A stretch of DNA of 9,204 bases, taken from contig CAZOBJ010000115.1 in the NCBI GenBank assembly GCA_964577825.1, positions 1 to 9,204 on the forward strand. Direction: 5' to 3'. Both the position numbers and the translations under genes were made by a program. The stretch's first letter is position 1. Every line of letters starts with the position of its first letter. This DNA comes from CAZOBJ01 sp964577825. Lineage in GTDB: Bacteria; Planctomycetota; SZUA-567; JAFGNG01. Below are positions 1-5,896 of the stretch, one piece after another. The notes beneath the pieces are model-generated. The model saw nothing but the letters and a program-made list of their open reading frames with translations, was not told where the DNA came from and did not search any database.

Positions 1-249
1 GGTCGTGTGCCCGAGCGGGTCGGTGACCCGGTCCTGGCGGCCCAGGGCGTCGTAGGCGAAGTAGGTGGTGGACAGGCGCGGGTTCGTGCGCGCGGTCCGG
101 TTGCCCGCCGGGTCGTAGGCGAAGTAGGTCGCGTGGCCCTGGGCCGTGGCGGCGGCGGTGAGCCGGTCCGCGGCGTCGTACGCGAAGGCGCAGGCGCCCT
201 GTGCGTCCGCGGCGCGCGTGAGGTTGCCCGCGGCGTCGTAGTAGGCCAT
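1..249 (-). CDS. Rhs/YD-repeat protein fragment, runs off the left edge
   Basis: The 83 codons visible here form four consecutive YD (Rhs-type) repeat units with no stop. The units open with YYDAAGNLTRA, YDAADRLTAA, YDPAGNRTAR and YDALGRQDRV, and three are preceded by an aromatic-Ala pair (FA), the usual periodicity of the family. YD repeats build the beta-cage shell of Rhs and teneurin-like proteins, which encloses a C-terminal effector; none is visible because the frame leaves the window. The first ATG (249-247) lies only 6 bases after the TAG of the FGE-like gene and is in the same frame as that gene. There is no strong ribosome binding site, only a weak AGG before it. It may be translated by coupling, or it may be a core remnant that once followed the upstream gene without a break. 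The repeat identity is clear. Whether this is a working gene is uncertain. Confidence 0.75.
   Translation of the reverse strand, partial: MAYYDAAGNLTRAADAQGACAFAYDAADRLTAAATAQGHATYFAYDPAGNRTARTNPRLSTTYFAYDALGRQDRVTDPLGHTT
115..187 (-). repeat. 73-base YD-repeat direct repeat, copy 1
   Basis: This segment encodes most of the second YD unit and the start of the third. It aligns without gaps to 2492-2564 with 8 mismatches in 73 by hand count (about 89 percent). Both copies face the same way and flank the FGE-like gene and the 178-residue gene, so recombination between them would remove about 2.4 kb. Confidence 0.7.
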
Positions 250-255
250 AATCCG

Positions 256-1824
256 CTACCTGTCCTTGCGTCCTCGCTGGCGCTGCATCCTGTCCCATTG
301 CGGCCAGAAGGTGGGGTTCCACGGCCATGGCATCCGAAGCGAATGCTCGCCGAGTATCTGGGCCCACAGGCAGTCGCCCGGGGGGTCGACCACGGCGAAC
401 ACACAAGGGAGGCTCTGGCCGTCTCGCATGATCCGCGTCTCGTACACGAGCCATGTGACCACCTCCGATTCGACCTGGTCGGTCATCGTCTCGTCCGGCA
501 CTCCGAAGATAGCCTTGATCCGCTGTAGGGCGGCATCATAGCCAACCGCCTCTCGTTCGCGATCCAGCCGCACCCTGTGCCACAGTAATGGATCAAGGAA
601 TTCACGCGCTCGCCCTTCGTGCGCTAGCACCAGTCCCAGGTCGCCGGGGTATTCGCGGCCATCGCCGCGCGGTGCCTTCGTCCCATCGGTGCAGATACGA
701 AAATGTGCGTTGCCCTTGAGCGGGAGTCGGCCCGACCGGGTCCACACGCGTCCCTGGTGGCTGCGTCCATGGAGCCCCAGTATCCCGGCAACGATGTTGG
801 CGTTGCGTAGATTGGCTCGCTTCTGGCGCAAGCCTCGGATCGCTCGCCACCACAGAAGGTCGTCGAAGTACGGCCGCTCGTCCAGGACCGTTTGGTCCGT
901 GGGTGCGGCTTGATACCGCGTAACGCACCACTCCTCCTCATGGGCCAGGAGCCCATGCACGCCCTCCGGGGTCGACGCTTGCGGGAACGCAGGGCCCGTG
1001 CCTTCCTGCCTGTACTGCGCCGTCCCCTTGCCACCCCAGCGATAGCCGTGCTGCGGGCCCGGCTCTTGGTCGCCCCACGGCCACAGCCTGCCTTGTTCCC
1101 CGCGCGCGGCGAACTCCCACTCCGCCTCCGTGGGCAGACGGTACACAATCCCCTCTTTCCGCGAGAGCCGCTCGCAGTACAAGGCGGCACCGAGCCACGT
1201 GGCGCAGTTGACCGGGGCATGGCTCGCGCCATCGCGCGGCTGGAAGCCGTCAGGGCGCTCCTCCACATTGGCATGCCGATGCAGCGGCTCGCCTACGTGG
1301 ACCAAGAAGGGGTACGCATCGCTACGCAGCCCGAGCCGCGCTACATAGTCGGAGTTGAGAAACTCGGAAAACTGCTCCGCGGTGACGAGCGTCGCGCCGA
1401 TGCGGAAGTCGCCCACTTCCACGGTCAATCGCGGCTCTTCCGGGTGCCGTTCGGTAAAGTGCAGGCCCTCTTCCGGGGGCCCCATGTGAAGCGTGCCGCC
1501 GTGGATTTGCACGAGGACCGTGCCGTCCGGAGCCGTCATTCGCTGCGCCGCCGGCTGGTGTAGGTCCGGCTCTGCCTGCTCTTGTGCTGCCGGTTTCACC
1601 TCGCCTTCCGCGGCCGCCGCCTGAGCCTGTGGCTCTGTGCGCTCGCGGTACCGGGCCGCCTCGCTCGGGTTCGGGGTCCGCGTGGGCTCTTGTTCGACGG
1701 CTGCGCCGCCCTGGTCCGGGGCCGAGGTGGCCCCTTGCGCGCAGTTGCCACGGCCTATGACCAGCATGAACGCCAACACGATGTACGCGCCGGCCCGACG
1801 GCCTGACCTGAACTCCTGCATCAT
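256..1824 (-). CDS. Exported FGE-sulfatase-fold (SUMF1-like) protein with long C-terminal extension
   Basis: A 522-residue protein. The start is the ATG at 1824, after AGGGAGG; its A is also the last base of the upstream TGA (TGATG), so the two genes are probably translationally coupled. The N-terminus (GRRAGAYIVLAFMLVIG, about residues 8-24) looks like a signal peptide. A low-complexity Ala/Glu/Gln/Pro linker fills about 35-95. From about 99 to 380 it has formylglycine-generating-enzyme fold landmarks: PDGTVLVQIHGGTLHMG, PVNCATWLGAALYCERLS, YRLPTEAEWEFAARG, LWPWGD, a degenerate GVHGLLAHEEEWC in place of the usual GLYDMVGNVWEWC, and a final FRIC. The closely spaced Cys pair of true FGEs is not seen before FRIC, so formylglycine formation is doubtful; other members of this fold act as binding or oxidase modules. 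Residues 380-522, rich in Trp near the end (PWPWNPTFWPQW), match nothing I recognise. In-frame YD repeats follow the stop. Confidence 0.82.
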   Translation of the reverse strand: MMQEFRSGRRAGAYIVLAFMLVIGRGNCAQGATSAPDQGGAAVEQEPTRTPNPSEAARYRERTEPQAQAAAAEGEVKPAAQEQAEPDLHQPAAQRMTAPDGTVLVQIHGGTLHMGPPEEGLHFTERHPEEPRLTVEVGDFRIGATLVTAEQFSEFLNSDYVARLGLRSDAYPFLVHVGEPLHRHANVEERPDGFQPRDGASHAPVNCATWLGAALYCERLSRKEGIVYRLPTEAEWEFAARGEQGRLWPWGDQEPGPQHGYRWGGKGTAQYRQEGTGPAFPQASTPEGVHGLLAHEEEWCVTRYQAAPTDQTVLDERPYFDDLLWWRAIRGLRQKRANLRNANIVAGILGLHGRSHQGRVWTRSGRLPLKGNAHFRICTDGTKAPRGDGREYPGDLGLVLAHEGRAREFLDPLLWHRVRLDREREAVGYDAALQRIKAIFGVPDETMTDQVESEVVTWLVYETRIMRDGQSLPCVFAVVDPPGDCLWAQILGEHSLRMPWPWNPTFWPQWDRMQRQRGRKDR

Positions 1825-2360
1825 CAGACCTCCCTGTCCTTCATGCGGTGCGGCCACCCGCGGCGTCGCACGTAGGACCATGGAACAAGAAAACCTTGGC
1901 CGCTCCGACTATCCCTTGGCGGGCGCCTGCCGGCCGCGCACCTGTGCATGATCAGTTCGACGGCCTCACCGAACGTAACACCGTCCAGATCCTCCGGGAA
2001 TCGCACCTCGAACAGGTCTTCGACTTGCACGATAGCAACACCGTCGTGCAAGTCGCCGAACATGTGGCTCCAGAACAGGGCCAAGAAGTCGTCCTCAGGG
2101 AAGAACTTGGCGCTGCCCCAATCGAAGTACTCGTTTGCGATGCCTATGATCGCTCTGGCAACCAGGTACGACTCATCCCTTCTCCATGGCTGGAGGACAA
2201 GGTTGTCTCTCCGTCGAAGCTCCCGGATGATCTTCCGGCGCACCAGCCGGGCCTCCGGGATTAGATGTTCCCAGAGCTTCTCGCGCACCTTGCACTGTGC
2301 GATTCGAATGGGTGTGTGTCCGCGTTCCATAGCTGTCTCCGGTGCGTCGGGTCGCGCCAT
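1824..2360 (-). CDS. Hypothetical cytosolic protein, 178 residues
   Basis: I do not recognise the family. The start is the ATG at 2360, chosen because GGAGG lies 4 bases upstream. The next ATG (residue 11) also has a GGAG before it and cannot be excluded. There is no signal peptide or membrane helix. Residues 20-75 are rich in Arg/Lys and probably helical (VREKLWEHLIPEARLV, then KIIRELRRRDNLV). Residues 76-125 are acidic and aromatic (NEYFDWGSAKFFPEDDF, LFWSHMFGDLHDG, DLFEVRFPEDLDG). The last 40 residues are basic (RRPPRDSR, SYVRRRGWPHRMKDREV). Its TGA overlaps the start of the FGE-like gene by one base, so the two are probably expressed together. By position, after a YD remnant and before an exported protein, an immunity or accessory role is possible, but no motif supports it. 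Confidence 0.75.
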   Translation of the reverse strand: MARPDAPETAMERGHTPIRIAQCKVREKLWEHLIPEARLVRRKIIRELRRRDNLVLQPWRRDESYLVARAIIGIANEYFDWGSAKFFPEDDFLALFWSHMFGDLHDGVAIVQVEDLFEVRFPEDLDGVTFGEAVELIMHRCAAGRRPPRDSRSGQGFLVPWSYVRRRGWPHRMKDREV

Positions 2361-2385
2361 GGGGCCTCCACGGAGGCCGCTCGGT

Positions 2386-2466
2386 TCACTCGAAGAGCTT
2401 GTGAAGAATCTCGGCCAGCTTGCGCGCAAGACTCTCGCGGCCCACCCAAATCTCAGCCTCCCCGTT
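2386..2466 (-). pseudogene. 3' remnant of an unidentified gene, joined to the YD fragment
   Basis: In the frame one step away from the YD repeats, the sequence reads NGEAEIWVGRESLARK and on through LAEILHKLFE to a TGA at 2388-2386. That looks like an ordinary amphipathic protein C-terminus. There is no plausible start codon, and the frame upstream runs into nonsense across the YD unit. The stop lies 25 bases before the ribosome-bound start of the next gene, a normal operon spacing. It reads as the tail of a gene whose body was replaced when the YD segment arrived, or as the true continuation of the YD protein after a frameshift near 2453-2470. Confidence 0.4.
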
Positions 2467-2659
2467 CCTTCGCGAGCCAGTTGGCCGCGTTGTACGCAAA
2501 GTAGGTGGCGTGGCCCTGGGCCGTCGTGGCTCTGGTGAGCCGGTCCGCGGCGTCGTACGCGAAGTAGACCACGGTCCCGCCCTCGCGGCTTATTGAAGAA
2601 ACCCGGCTCGCCGCGTCGTAGTCGTACGTAAAACAACACGTCGGCGGGCGGGTGATGCA
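2453..2659 (-). pseudogene. Rhs/YD-repeat fragment between cargo genes
   Basis: Sixty-eight codons in one frame hold a degenerate YD unit (YDYDAASRVSSI), a good one (YFAYDAADRLTRATTAQGH) and a decayed one (YFAYNAANWLAKER), ending at TGA 2455-2453. It begins right after the TAA of the HEAT-like gene (2663-2661) but in a different frame, and no ribosome binding site or convenient start precedes it. With only two or three repeats it is far too short for a working Rhs shell, which normally has dozens. It is best read as a displaced piece of an Rhs core. Its DNA closely matches the YD sequence at the left edge of the window. Confidence 0.65.
2492..2564 (-). repeat. 73-base YD-repeat direct repeat, copy 2
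   Basis: Gap-free partner of 115-187 with 8 mismatches. It encodes the unit around YDAADRLTRATTAQGHATYF. The two cargo genes at 256-2360 lie between the copies. Confidence 0.7.
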
Positions 2660-2660
2660 G

Positions 2661-3251
2661 TTACCGATCATGCGCGAACACGCTTGCGCCTGCTTCCATA
2701 TCGCAATACCTGCTGCGTACTGCCTCAGAGACGTCGGTGCGAGCGCACCAGTCGGGGGCAATCGCATCGAGCGCCACGATCAGGGGCACTTGCGGCGCTA
2801 TGCCTACATGGCACGGATGGTTCGCTTCGAAGTCGGCGCGTGTGGCGTTGAGGGCCTGCACAAGCGCCGCAACCGAGTCTCGAGCGGCGGGTCCGAGTTC
2901 CTTCAGGCAGAGGGCTGCCCACCTTTGCCTCTCGCCCCAGTCGCCGACGAGGAGCTTCTTCAGCTCATCCACCACCGGTTCCATGCGCTCCGCGTCGTGC
3001 TTGTCGACACGCGACCTGATCGCGGCATAGACGGGCCTCATGGCTTCCGTCACGTTGTCCTGTTGCCTCGCCTTCTTGAGCATCTCGACGAGTTGGTGCA
3101 CTGAAGGATTCTCGATGGCCCTTCCTGGCTCAACCACGGGCCTCCTCCCAGCATTCAGCCATAGGCATACGAAAGCCAGAACAAGCGCGATGAGCGCAAG
3201 GCATAGTGCAGGGTAAAACACCTTTTCGATTGCGCGTCTTTCATGAGCCAT
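2661..3251 (-). CDS. Membrane-anchored HEAT-like hypothetical protein, 196 residues
   Basis: The start is the ATG at 3251, with AGGAG 7 bases upstream (AGGAGAGCGGCCATG). The N-terminus MAHERRAIEKVFYPALCLAL runs into a hydrophobic segment to about residue 33, a single membrane anchor; the rest should lie outside the cytoplasm. Residues 50-100 are helical and charged (VHQLVEMLKKARQQDN, ERMEPVVDELKKLLVG). Residues about 108-134 (RQRWAALCLKELGPAARDS, then VAALVQAL) look like one HEAT/PBS-lyase-type helical repeat, a protein-binding scaffold. A Cys-containing C-terminal part follows (Cys147, 169, 183). The first 20 residues and the upstream DNA nearly duplicate those of the neighbouring lipoprotein gene, although the bodies are unrelated. 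It starts 20 bases after that gene's stop, so the two are co-transcribed. Function unknown. Confidence 0.78.
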   Translation of the reverse strand: MAHERRAIEKVFYPALCLALIALVLAFVCLWLNAGRRPVVEPGRAIENPSVHQLVEMLKKARQQDNVTEAMRPVYAAIRSRVDKHDAERMEPVVDELKKLLVGDWGERQRWAALCLKELGPAARDSVAALVQALNATRADFEANHPCHVGIAPQVPLIVALDAIAPDWCARTDVSEAVRSRYCDMEAGASVFAHDR

Positions 3252-3297
3252 GGCCGCTCTCCTGCCTGGTGTCACGCGTCGCCCACCGGCACGAGCC
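3185..3297 (-). repeat. 113-base leader-cassette repeat, copy 1
   Basis: This block covers the last bases of the TPR-like gene, the ribosome binding site, the ATG and the first 22 codons of the HEAT-like gene. It aligns without gaps to 4351-4463 with 12 mismatches in 113 (about 89 percent identity by hand count). Both copies place AGGAG, the ATG and the membrane-targeting segment at the same relative positions. Confidence 0.85.
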
Positions 3298-4417
3298 CCG
3301 CCGGCGGGCCCGTGCCTTCTCCTCTCAAGCGGTCGATTTCTCGCAGAATCGCACTTACATGTTTCCACTCTTCGTCGATCGTGCTTTCGCCAAGCAACAC
3401 CCTTCTCATGCGCTCTCGCTCTGCCTCCGCGTTGCGGGCGTCCATCCAACCGGCTAGCGATTCGCGTATCGCATGGAATGCTTGCTCGAACTCGTGCATC
3501 CGTTCGGGGTCGGGTCTTGAGCCGCCTGCTTCATATGCCCTCTTCAATTCATCAAATGCGGACATGGCGATCGCAATCCCCACTAGGTATGACGTCTCAT
3601 CCGCGGGCTGCATGCCTGTGACATGAAGGCCTAATCTCAACGCGGCGTTGTTGTAGGCGATGGCACTGCCATGATCTCCCTTTTCCCGGAATTCGCCCCC
3701 CTCTCGCATGAGACCTTGCGCGAGTGGGCGCAGCTCGTTGCCTACCCACATCAAATCCATCCAGAACTGGTGGCGTGCCAGGTACGACAATGCGCTGGCC
3801 GGGACCGGCTCTCCGGCTACGCCCAACGACGCGTACGGCTCCAGGTCCGGGTAGCGCACGTGGGCGTCCTTTGGATAAGGGGGGGCGTAGTGCGTGCATG
3901 TCGCGCAGTCGTTGCCCTTACGGACCAGCGCATACGCTCGGGCTATGTCGCCTTCATCTTCGGCGATCGCTGCTTCGATGTACCAGGGCAGCGCGTTGGC
4001 CGGGTCCAGCTCTTTCAGCTTTGCGACCGCTCGCTCATGCAGCGCGTCCTGCTGGGCCAATCGCACCAGGGCCAGGTGAGACCAGCCTATGCGCAAGGAC
4101 GGATCCTCCCTTACGGCGACCTCGTAGAGCAATGTCCGGGCTCCGTAACTATGCTCGTCCTCGGGCCCCCACGACCACGCGTCTCCCCAGGATATCAGGG
4201 GCTCCACACCCGCGTCCAAAGCTTCTCCGAACTCATCGACCGCCCTCTCCGCGACCTCCTCGCCCTCGGTCTCCGCAACGGCCATATGCAACACCAAGCC
4301 CCTGGCCCAGGCGTCCTGGGCGGAGCCAGGACGCTCGGCAGCGCAGCCAAGCGCGACGACCGCCAGGCATAGTGCAGGGTAGAACACCTTTTCGATTGCG
4401 CGTGTTTCACAAGCCAT
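3272..4417 (-). CDS. Probable lipoprotein with TPR-like helical repeats, 381 residues
   Basis: The start is the ATG at 4417, with AGGAG 7 bases upstream; the frame is open to 4633 but that part runs through a YD remnant. The N-terminus MACETRAIEKVFYPALCLAV then VALGC gives a signal peptide with a loose lipobox (ALGC, Cys25), so lipid anchoring is likely but not certain. From about 35 to 330 the protein is mostly helical pairs with TPR-like spacing: residues 108-140 (LRIGWSHLALVRLAQQDALH up to LDPANALPWYIEA) and 250-265 (GSAIAYNNAALRLGL). TPR domains bind other proteins. A CATC pair (171-174) could be redox-active or a metal site; it is not CxxCH, so it is not a heme c motif. The last 12 residues (PPAGLVPVGDA) lie in the repeated leader block and may have been gained with it. 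The family is not recognised. It is followed 20 bases later by the HEAT-like gene. Confidence 0.82.
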   Translation of the reverse strand: MACETRAIEKVFYPALCLAVVALGCAAERPGSAQDAWARGLVLHMAVAETEGEEVAERAVDEFGEALDAGVEPLISWGDAWSWGPEDEHSYGARTLLYEVAVREDPSLRIGWSHLALVRLAQQDALHERAVAKLKELDPANALPWYIEAAIAEDEGDIARAYALVRKGNDCATCTHYAPPYPKDAHVRYPDLEPYASLGVAGEPVPASALSYLARHQFWMDLMWVGNELRPLAQGLMREGGEFREKGDHGSAIAYNNAALRLGLHVTGMQPADETSYLVGIAIAMSAFDELKRAYEAGGSRPDPERMHEFEQAFHAIRESLAGWMDARNAEAERERMRRVLLGESTIDEEWKHVSAILREIDRLRGEGTGPPAGLVPVGDA

Positions 4418-4463
4418 GGCCGCTCTCCTACCTGGTGTGACGCGTCGCGGGCCGGCACGAGCC
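4351..4463 (-). repeat. 113-base leader-cassette repeat, copy 2
   Basis: Gap-free partner of 3185-3297. This copy supplies the ribosome binding site, the ATG at 4417 and the N-terminal targeting sequence of the TPR-like lipoprotein. Upstream of the start it overlaps the end of a YD remnant. In the other copy the matching bases form the C-terminus of the TPR-like protein. Confidence 0.85.
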
Positions 4464-4544
4464 ATGAGCCGCACGCGCGCCCTGGCGAAGTCCGGCAATC
4501 CGGAGTCCAGGCTTTCGCGCGAGCCGGCCCGCGGCGTCGTACTG
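4428..4544 (-). pseudogene. Short Rhs/YD-repeat remnant after the membrane protein
   Basis: Directly after the TAG of the membrane-protein gene, and in the same frame, the sequence reads QYDAAGRLARKPGLRIAG and continues to a TAG at 4430-4428. Only the first 9 residues are a YD unit; the rest has no recognisable content and enters the leader repeat. The YDAAG core is coded by the same 13 bases (TACGACGCCGCGG) used in the other YD fragments. It is too short to be a gene by itself and is best read as a scar of an Rhs core. Confidence 0.5.
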
Positions 4545-5147
4545 CTACGTTCGTTCCTCGTCGGGCGCTCCTCTCCTCGTATCGGCAAACGATGCAACGG
4601 CCCCCGTGATCGCCTCGATCGCAAGCAAGCCAAGGAAGAGTGACCCTGCTATGAGAAAGGGCCTGACGAGCATTACGCTCCAAACCAGGACGACCAGGGT
4701 GTTGACAGACACAACAACACCAAGCGCGATCGCTCGCTTTGCCCTCCCGTCTAAGCGTAGCCGGGAGCAATGCAAGACCAGACCGAAATTCAACAAGAGG
4801 AACCCGATGAGCAGCCAAGTCCACCGCCAGCGCGCGTCAAGCATTCCGAAAACAAGCAAGACCATACCAGCAAGATAGTTGAGCGGAGCATGCAACGCCA
4901 ATCGCCCGCGCTCCGTGAATGGGGTGCCGTTCCCGTCGGCAGGCCCCATCCCTTGGCGAATGCTCCAGAACCACAGGGCTTGATACAGGGGGGCGCCTAT
5001 GAGCAGCCCGGAGACAATCCAGAGCACCGGGTGGCTCGCCGCGTGCATGTCTGCGCCGAAGTACAAAGCCGCGACCTCCGCCCCCACGAACACACCCACC
5101 TGGATGCCGAAGAGCACGCCGCCCAAGACCAGCCAACCCGGGCGCAT
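4545..5147 (-). CDS. Polytopic membrane protein of unknown family, 200 residues
   Basis: The start is the ATG at 5147, with GGAGG 7 bases upstream. By reading hydrophobicity I see about six membrane helices: roughly residues 5-29, 40-61, 88-104, 108-127, 138-160 and 163-185. A polar loop at 63-86 (RQGMGPADGNGTPFTERGR) and a basic loop at 128-138 (CSRLRLDGRAKR) separate them; the second is probably cytoplasmic. The tail RRGAPDEERT is polar. I recognise no transporter or enzyme motif. It is the first gene of the leftward mosaic, preceded by the long intergenic region, and its stop is followed in frame by a YD remnant. Small polytopic proteins near Rhs genes can be immunity proteins against membrane-active toxins, but nothing in the sequence shows that here. 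Confidence 0.8.
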   Translation of the reverse strand: MRPGWLVLGGVLFGIQVGVFVGAEVAALYFGADMHAASHPVLWIVSGLLIGAPLYQALWFWSIRQGMGPADGNGTPFTERGRLALHAPLNYLAGMVLLVFGMLDARWRWTWLLIGFLLLNFGLVLHCSRLRLDGRAKRAIALGVVVSVNTLVVLVWSVMLVRPFLIAGSLFLGLLAIEAITGAVASFADTRRGAPDEERT

Positions 5148-5343
5148 GATGGGCCTCCGGATAACGCGGCGAGTTCCGTTAGCGTCGGGTCGCCGGGCAC
5201 CAGTGGTGAGTGTGCGAGACGCTAGGCTCGGTCAACGAACCTCACCACGGCATCCTTGTTTGCCAAGGTCTGCGTCCAGCCTCGGGGGGTGGCCCTCCGC
5301 CGCCACCGCCGCCTCGGAGCGATTGGAACCTCGACCAGTAACC

Positions 5344-5349
5344 ATTATA
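5344..5349 (-). promoter_or_regulatory. Exact TATAAT -10-like box upstream of the membrane-protein gene
   Basis: The minus strand reads GGCTATAATGG about 195 bases before the ATG at 5147. An exact TATAAT is rare by chance in DNA this rich in GC. No good -35 hexamer lies 16-18 bases upstream (TCCAGA at 17), so the promoter call is tentative. If real it would drive the cargo genes with a long leader. Confidence 0.3.
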
Positions 5350-5479
5350 GCCTGCACTGTTGGGTCTCTGGAGCTTCATCGGAACGCCACACCCAGTCGT
5401 TCATGCTGCTCGGCCCGGACGGGTCAATCGGTTCACCGCCCGTGTCATGCGCGCTGAGGCGGCTCGACACGCGCCCCAC
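5345..5479 (-). CDS. Doubtful small ORF, 44 residues
   Basis: A GTG at 5479 opens a frame reading VGRVSSRLSAHDTGGEPIDP, then SGPSSMNDWVWRSDE, ending at a TAA that lies inside the TATAAT box. Only weak purine-rich sequence (GGTAGGAT) precedes the GTG. It lies downstream of the TTGACA promoter-like signal, which is the only contextual support. The composition (acidic, Ser/Pro-rich, two Trp) is not obviously artefactual, but no family is recognised. It may be a chance frame or a remnant. Confidence 0.18.
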   Translation of the reverse strand: MGRVSSRLSAHDTGGEPIDPSGPSSMNDWVWRSDEAPETQQCRL

Positions 5480-5523
5480 ATCCTACCGTCCCCCTTGCCG
5501 CCCCGTGCAGTGCGCCCATGGGA

Positions 5524-5552
5524 CATATTGCCCCATGAGGGGAGGTTGTCAA
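5524..5552 (-). promoter_or_regulatory. Promoter-like TTGACA-17-AATATG reading left
   Basis: The minus strand carries an exact TTGACA (5552-5547), a 17-base spacer and AATATG (5529-5524), which matches the -10 consensus at three of six positions. The spacing is ideal. The nearest firm gene start downstream is at 5147, about 370 bases away, with the doubtful small ORF between. Confidence 0.35.
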
Positions 5553-5870
5553 GCGGTTTGCCGGGCCGTCCGGGCCGGCCGGGGCAGGGGGCGGGCGTGG
5601 CGGTGTGCGTGTGGGTGCGTGCGGCCTATGCGGGGCGTGCGCGTGTCGTCCACTCTGGAGAGCGCGTGCGCGAACGCGGGGGCCACTGCGCGCGCGGCAG
5701 TCGTTGCGCTGGCGCCGCGGCCGCGTCAGGCTGGCGGCTCGTGCATGCGATTGTCGAGAACCTCGGGCCCGCTCGTGTAACGGACAGGCCCGCAGGTGCG
5801 GTCGGCATGCTCGCAACGCGCGCTCGGGCCGCTGCATGCGGCGAAGCGGTTTCCTCGGGCCTCGCGGCCG

Positions 5871-5896
5871 GACCGGATGCGCCTCGGGCGCCGGTC
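5871..5896 (-). terminator. Strong hairpin after the serine hydrolase gene
   Basis: On the minus strand the segment folds as GACCG-GCGCC-CGA-GGCGC-(ATC)-CGGTC: ten GC-rich pairs with a three-base loop and a three-base bulge. It begins about 11 bases after the hydrolase stop. There is no T-run after it, so it may terminate transcription weakly or protect the mRNA end. Confidence 0.45.

Noticed and set aside
1824..2639. Longer start at 2639 for the 178-residue gene
   Set aside because: The first 90 or so codons are the out-of-frame reading of a YD repeat. The ATG at 2360 is preceded by GGAGG.
3899..3910. CATCTH in the TPR-like protein as a cytochrome c heme site
   Set aside because: The heme c motif is CxxCH; here a Thr separates the second Cys from His, and there is no other heme-protein feature.
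3272..4633. Longer start for the TPR-like lipoprotein at 4633 (453 residues)
   Set aside because: The added part crosses the membrane-protein C-terminus and the YD remnant in the wrong frame. The ATG at 4417 has a strong ribosome binding site and starts the signal peptide, and the other repeat copy uses the equivalent ATG.
5292..5313. GGC-rich triplet run as a meaningful tandem repeat
   Set aside because: It is short and imperfect, and expected by chance in DNA of this composition.
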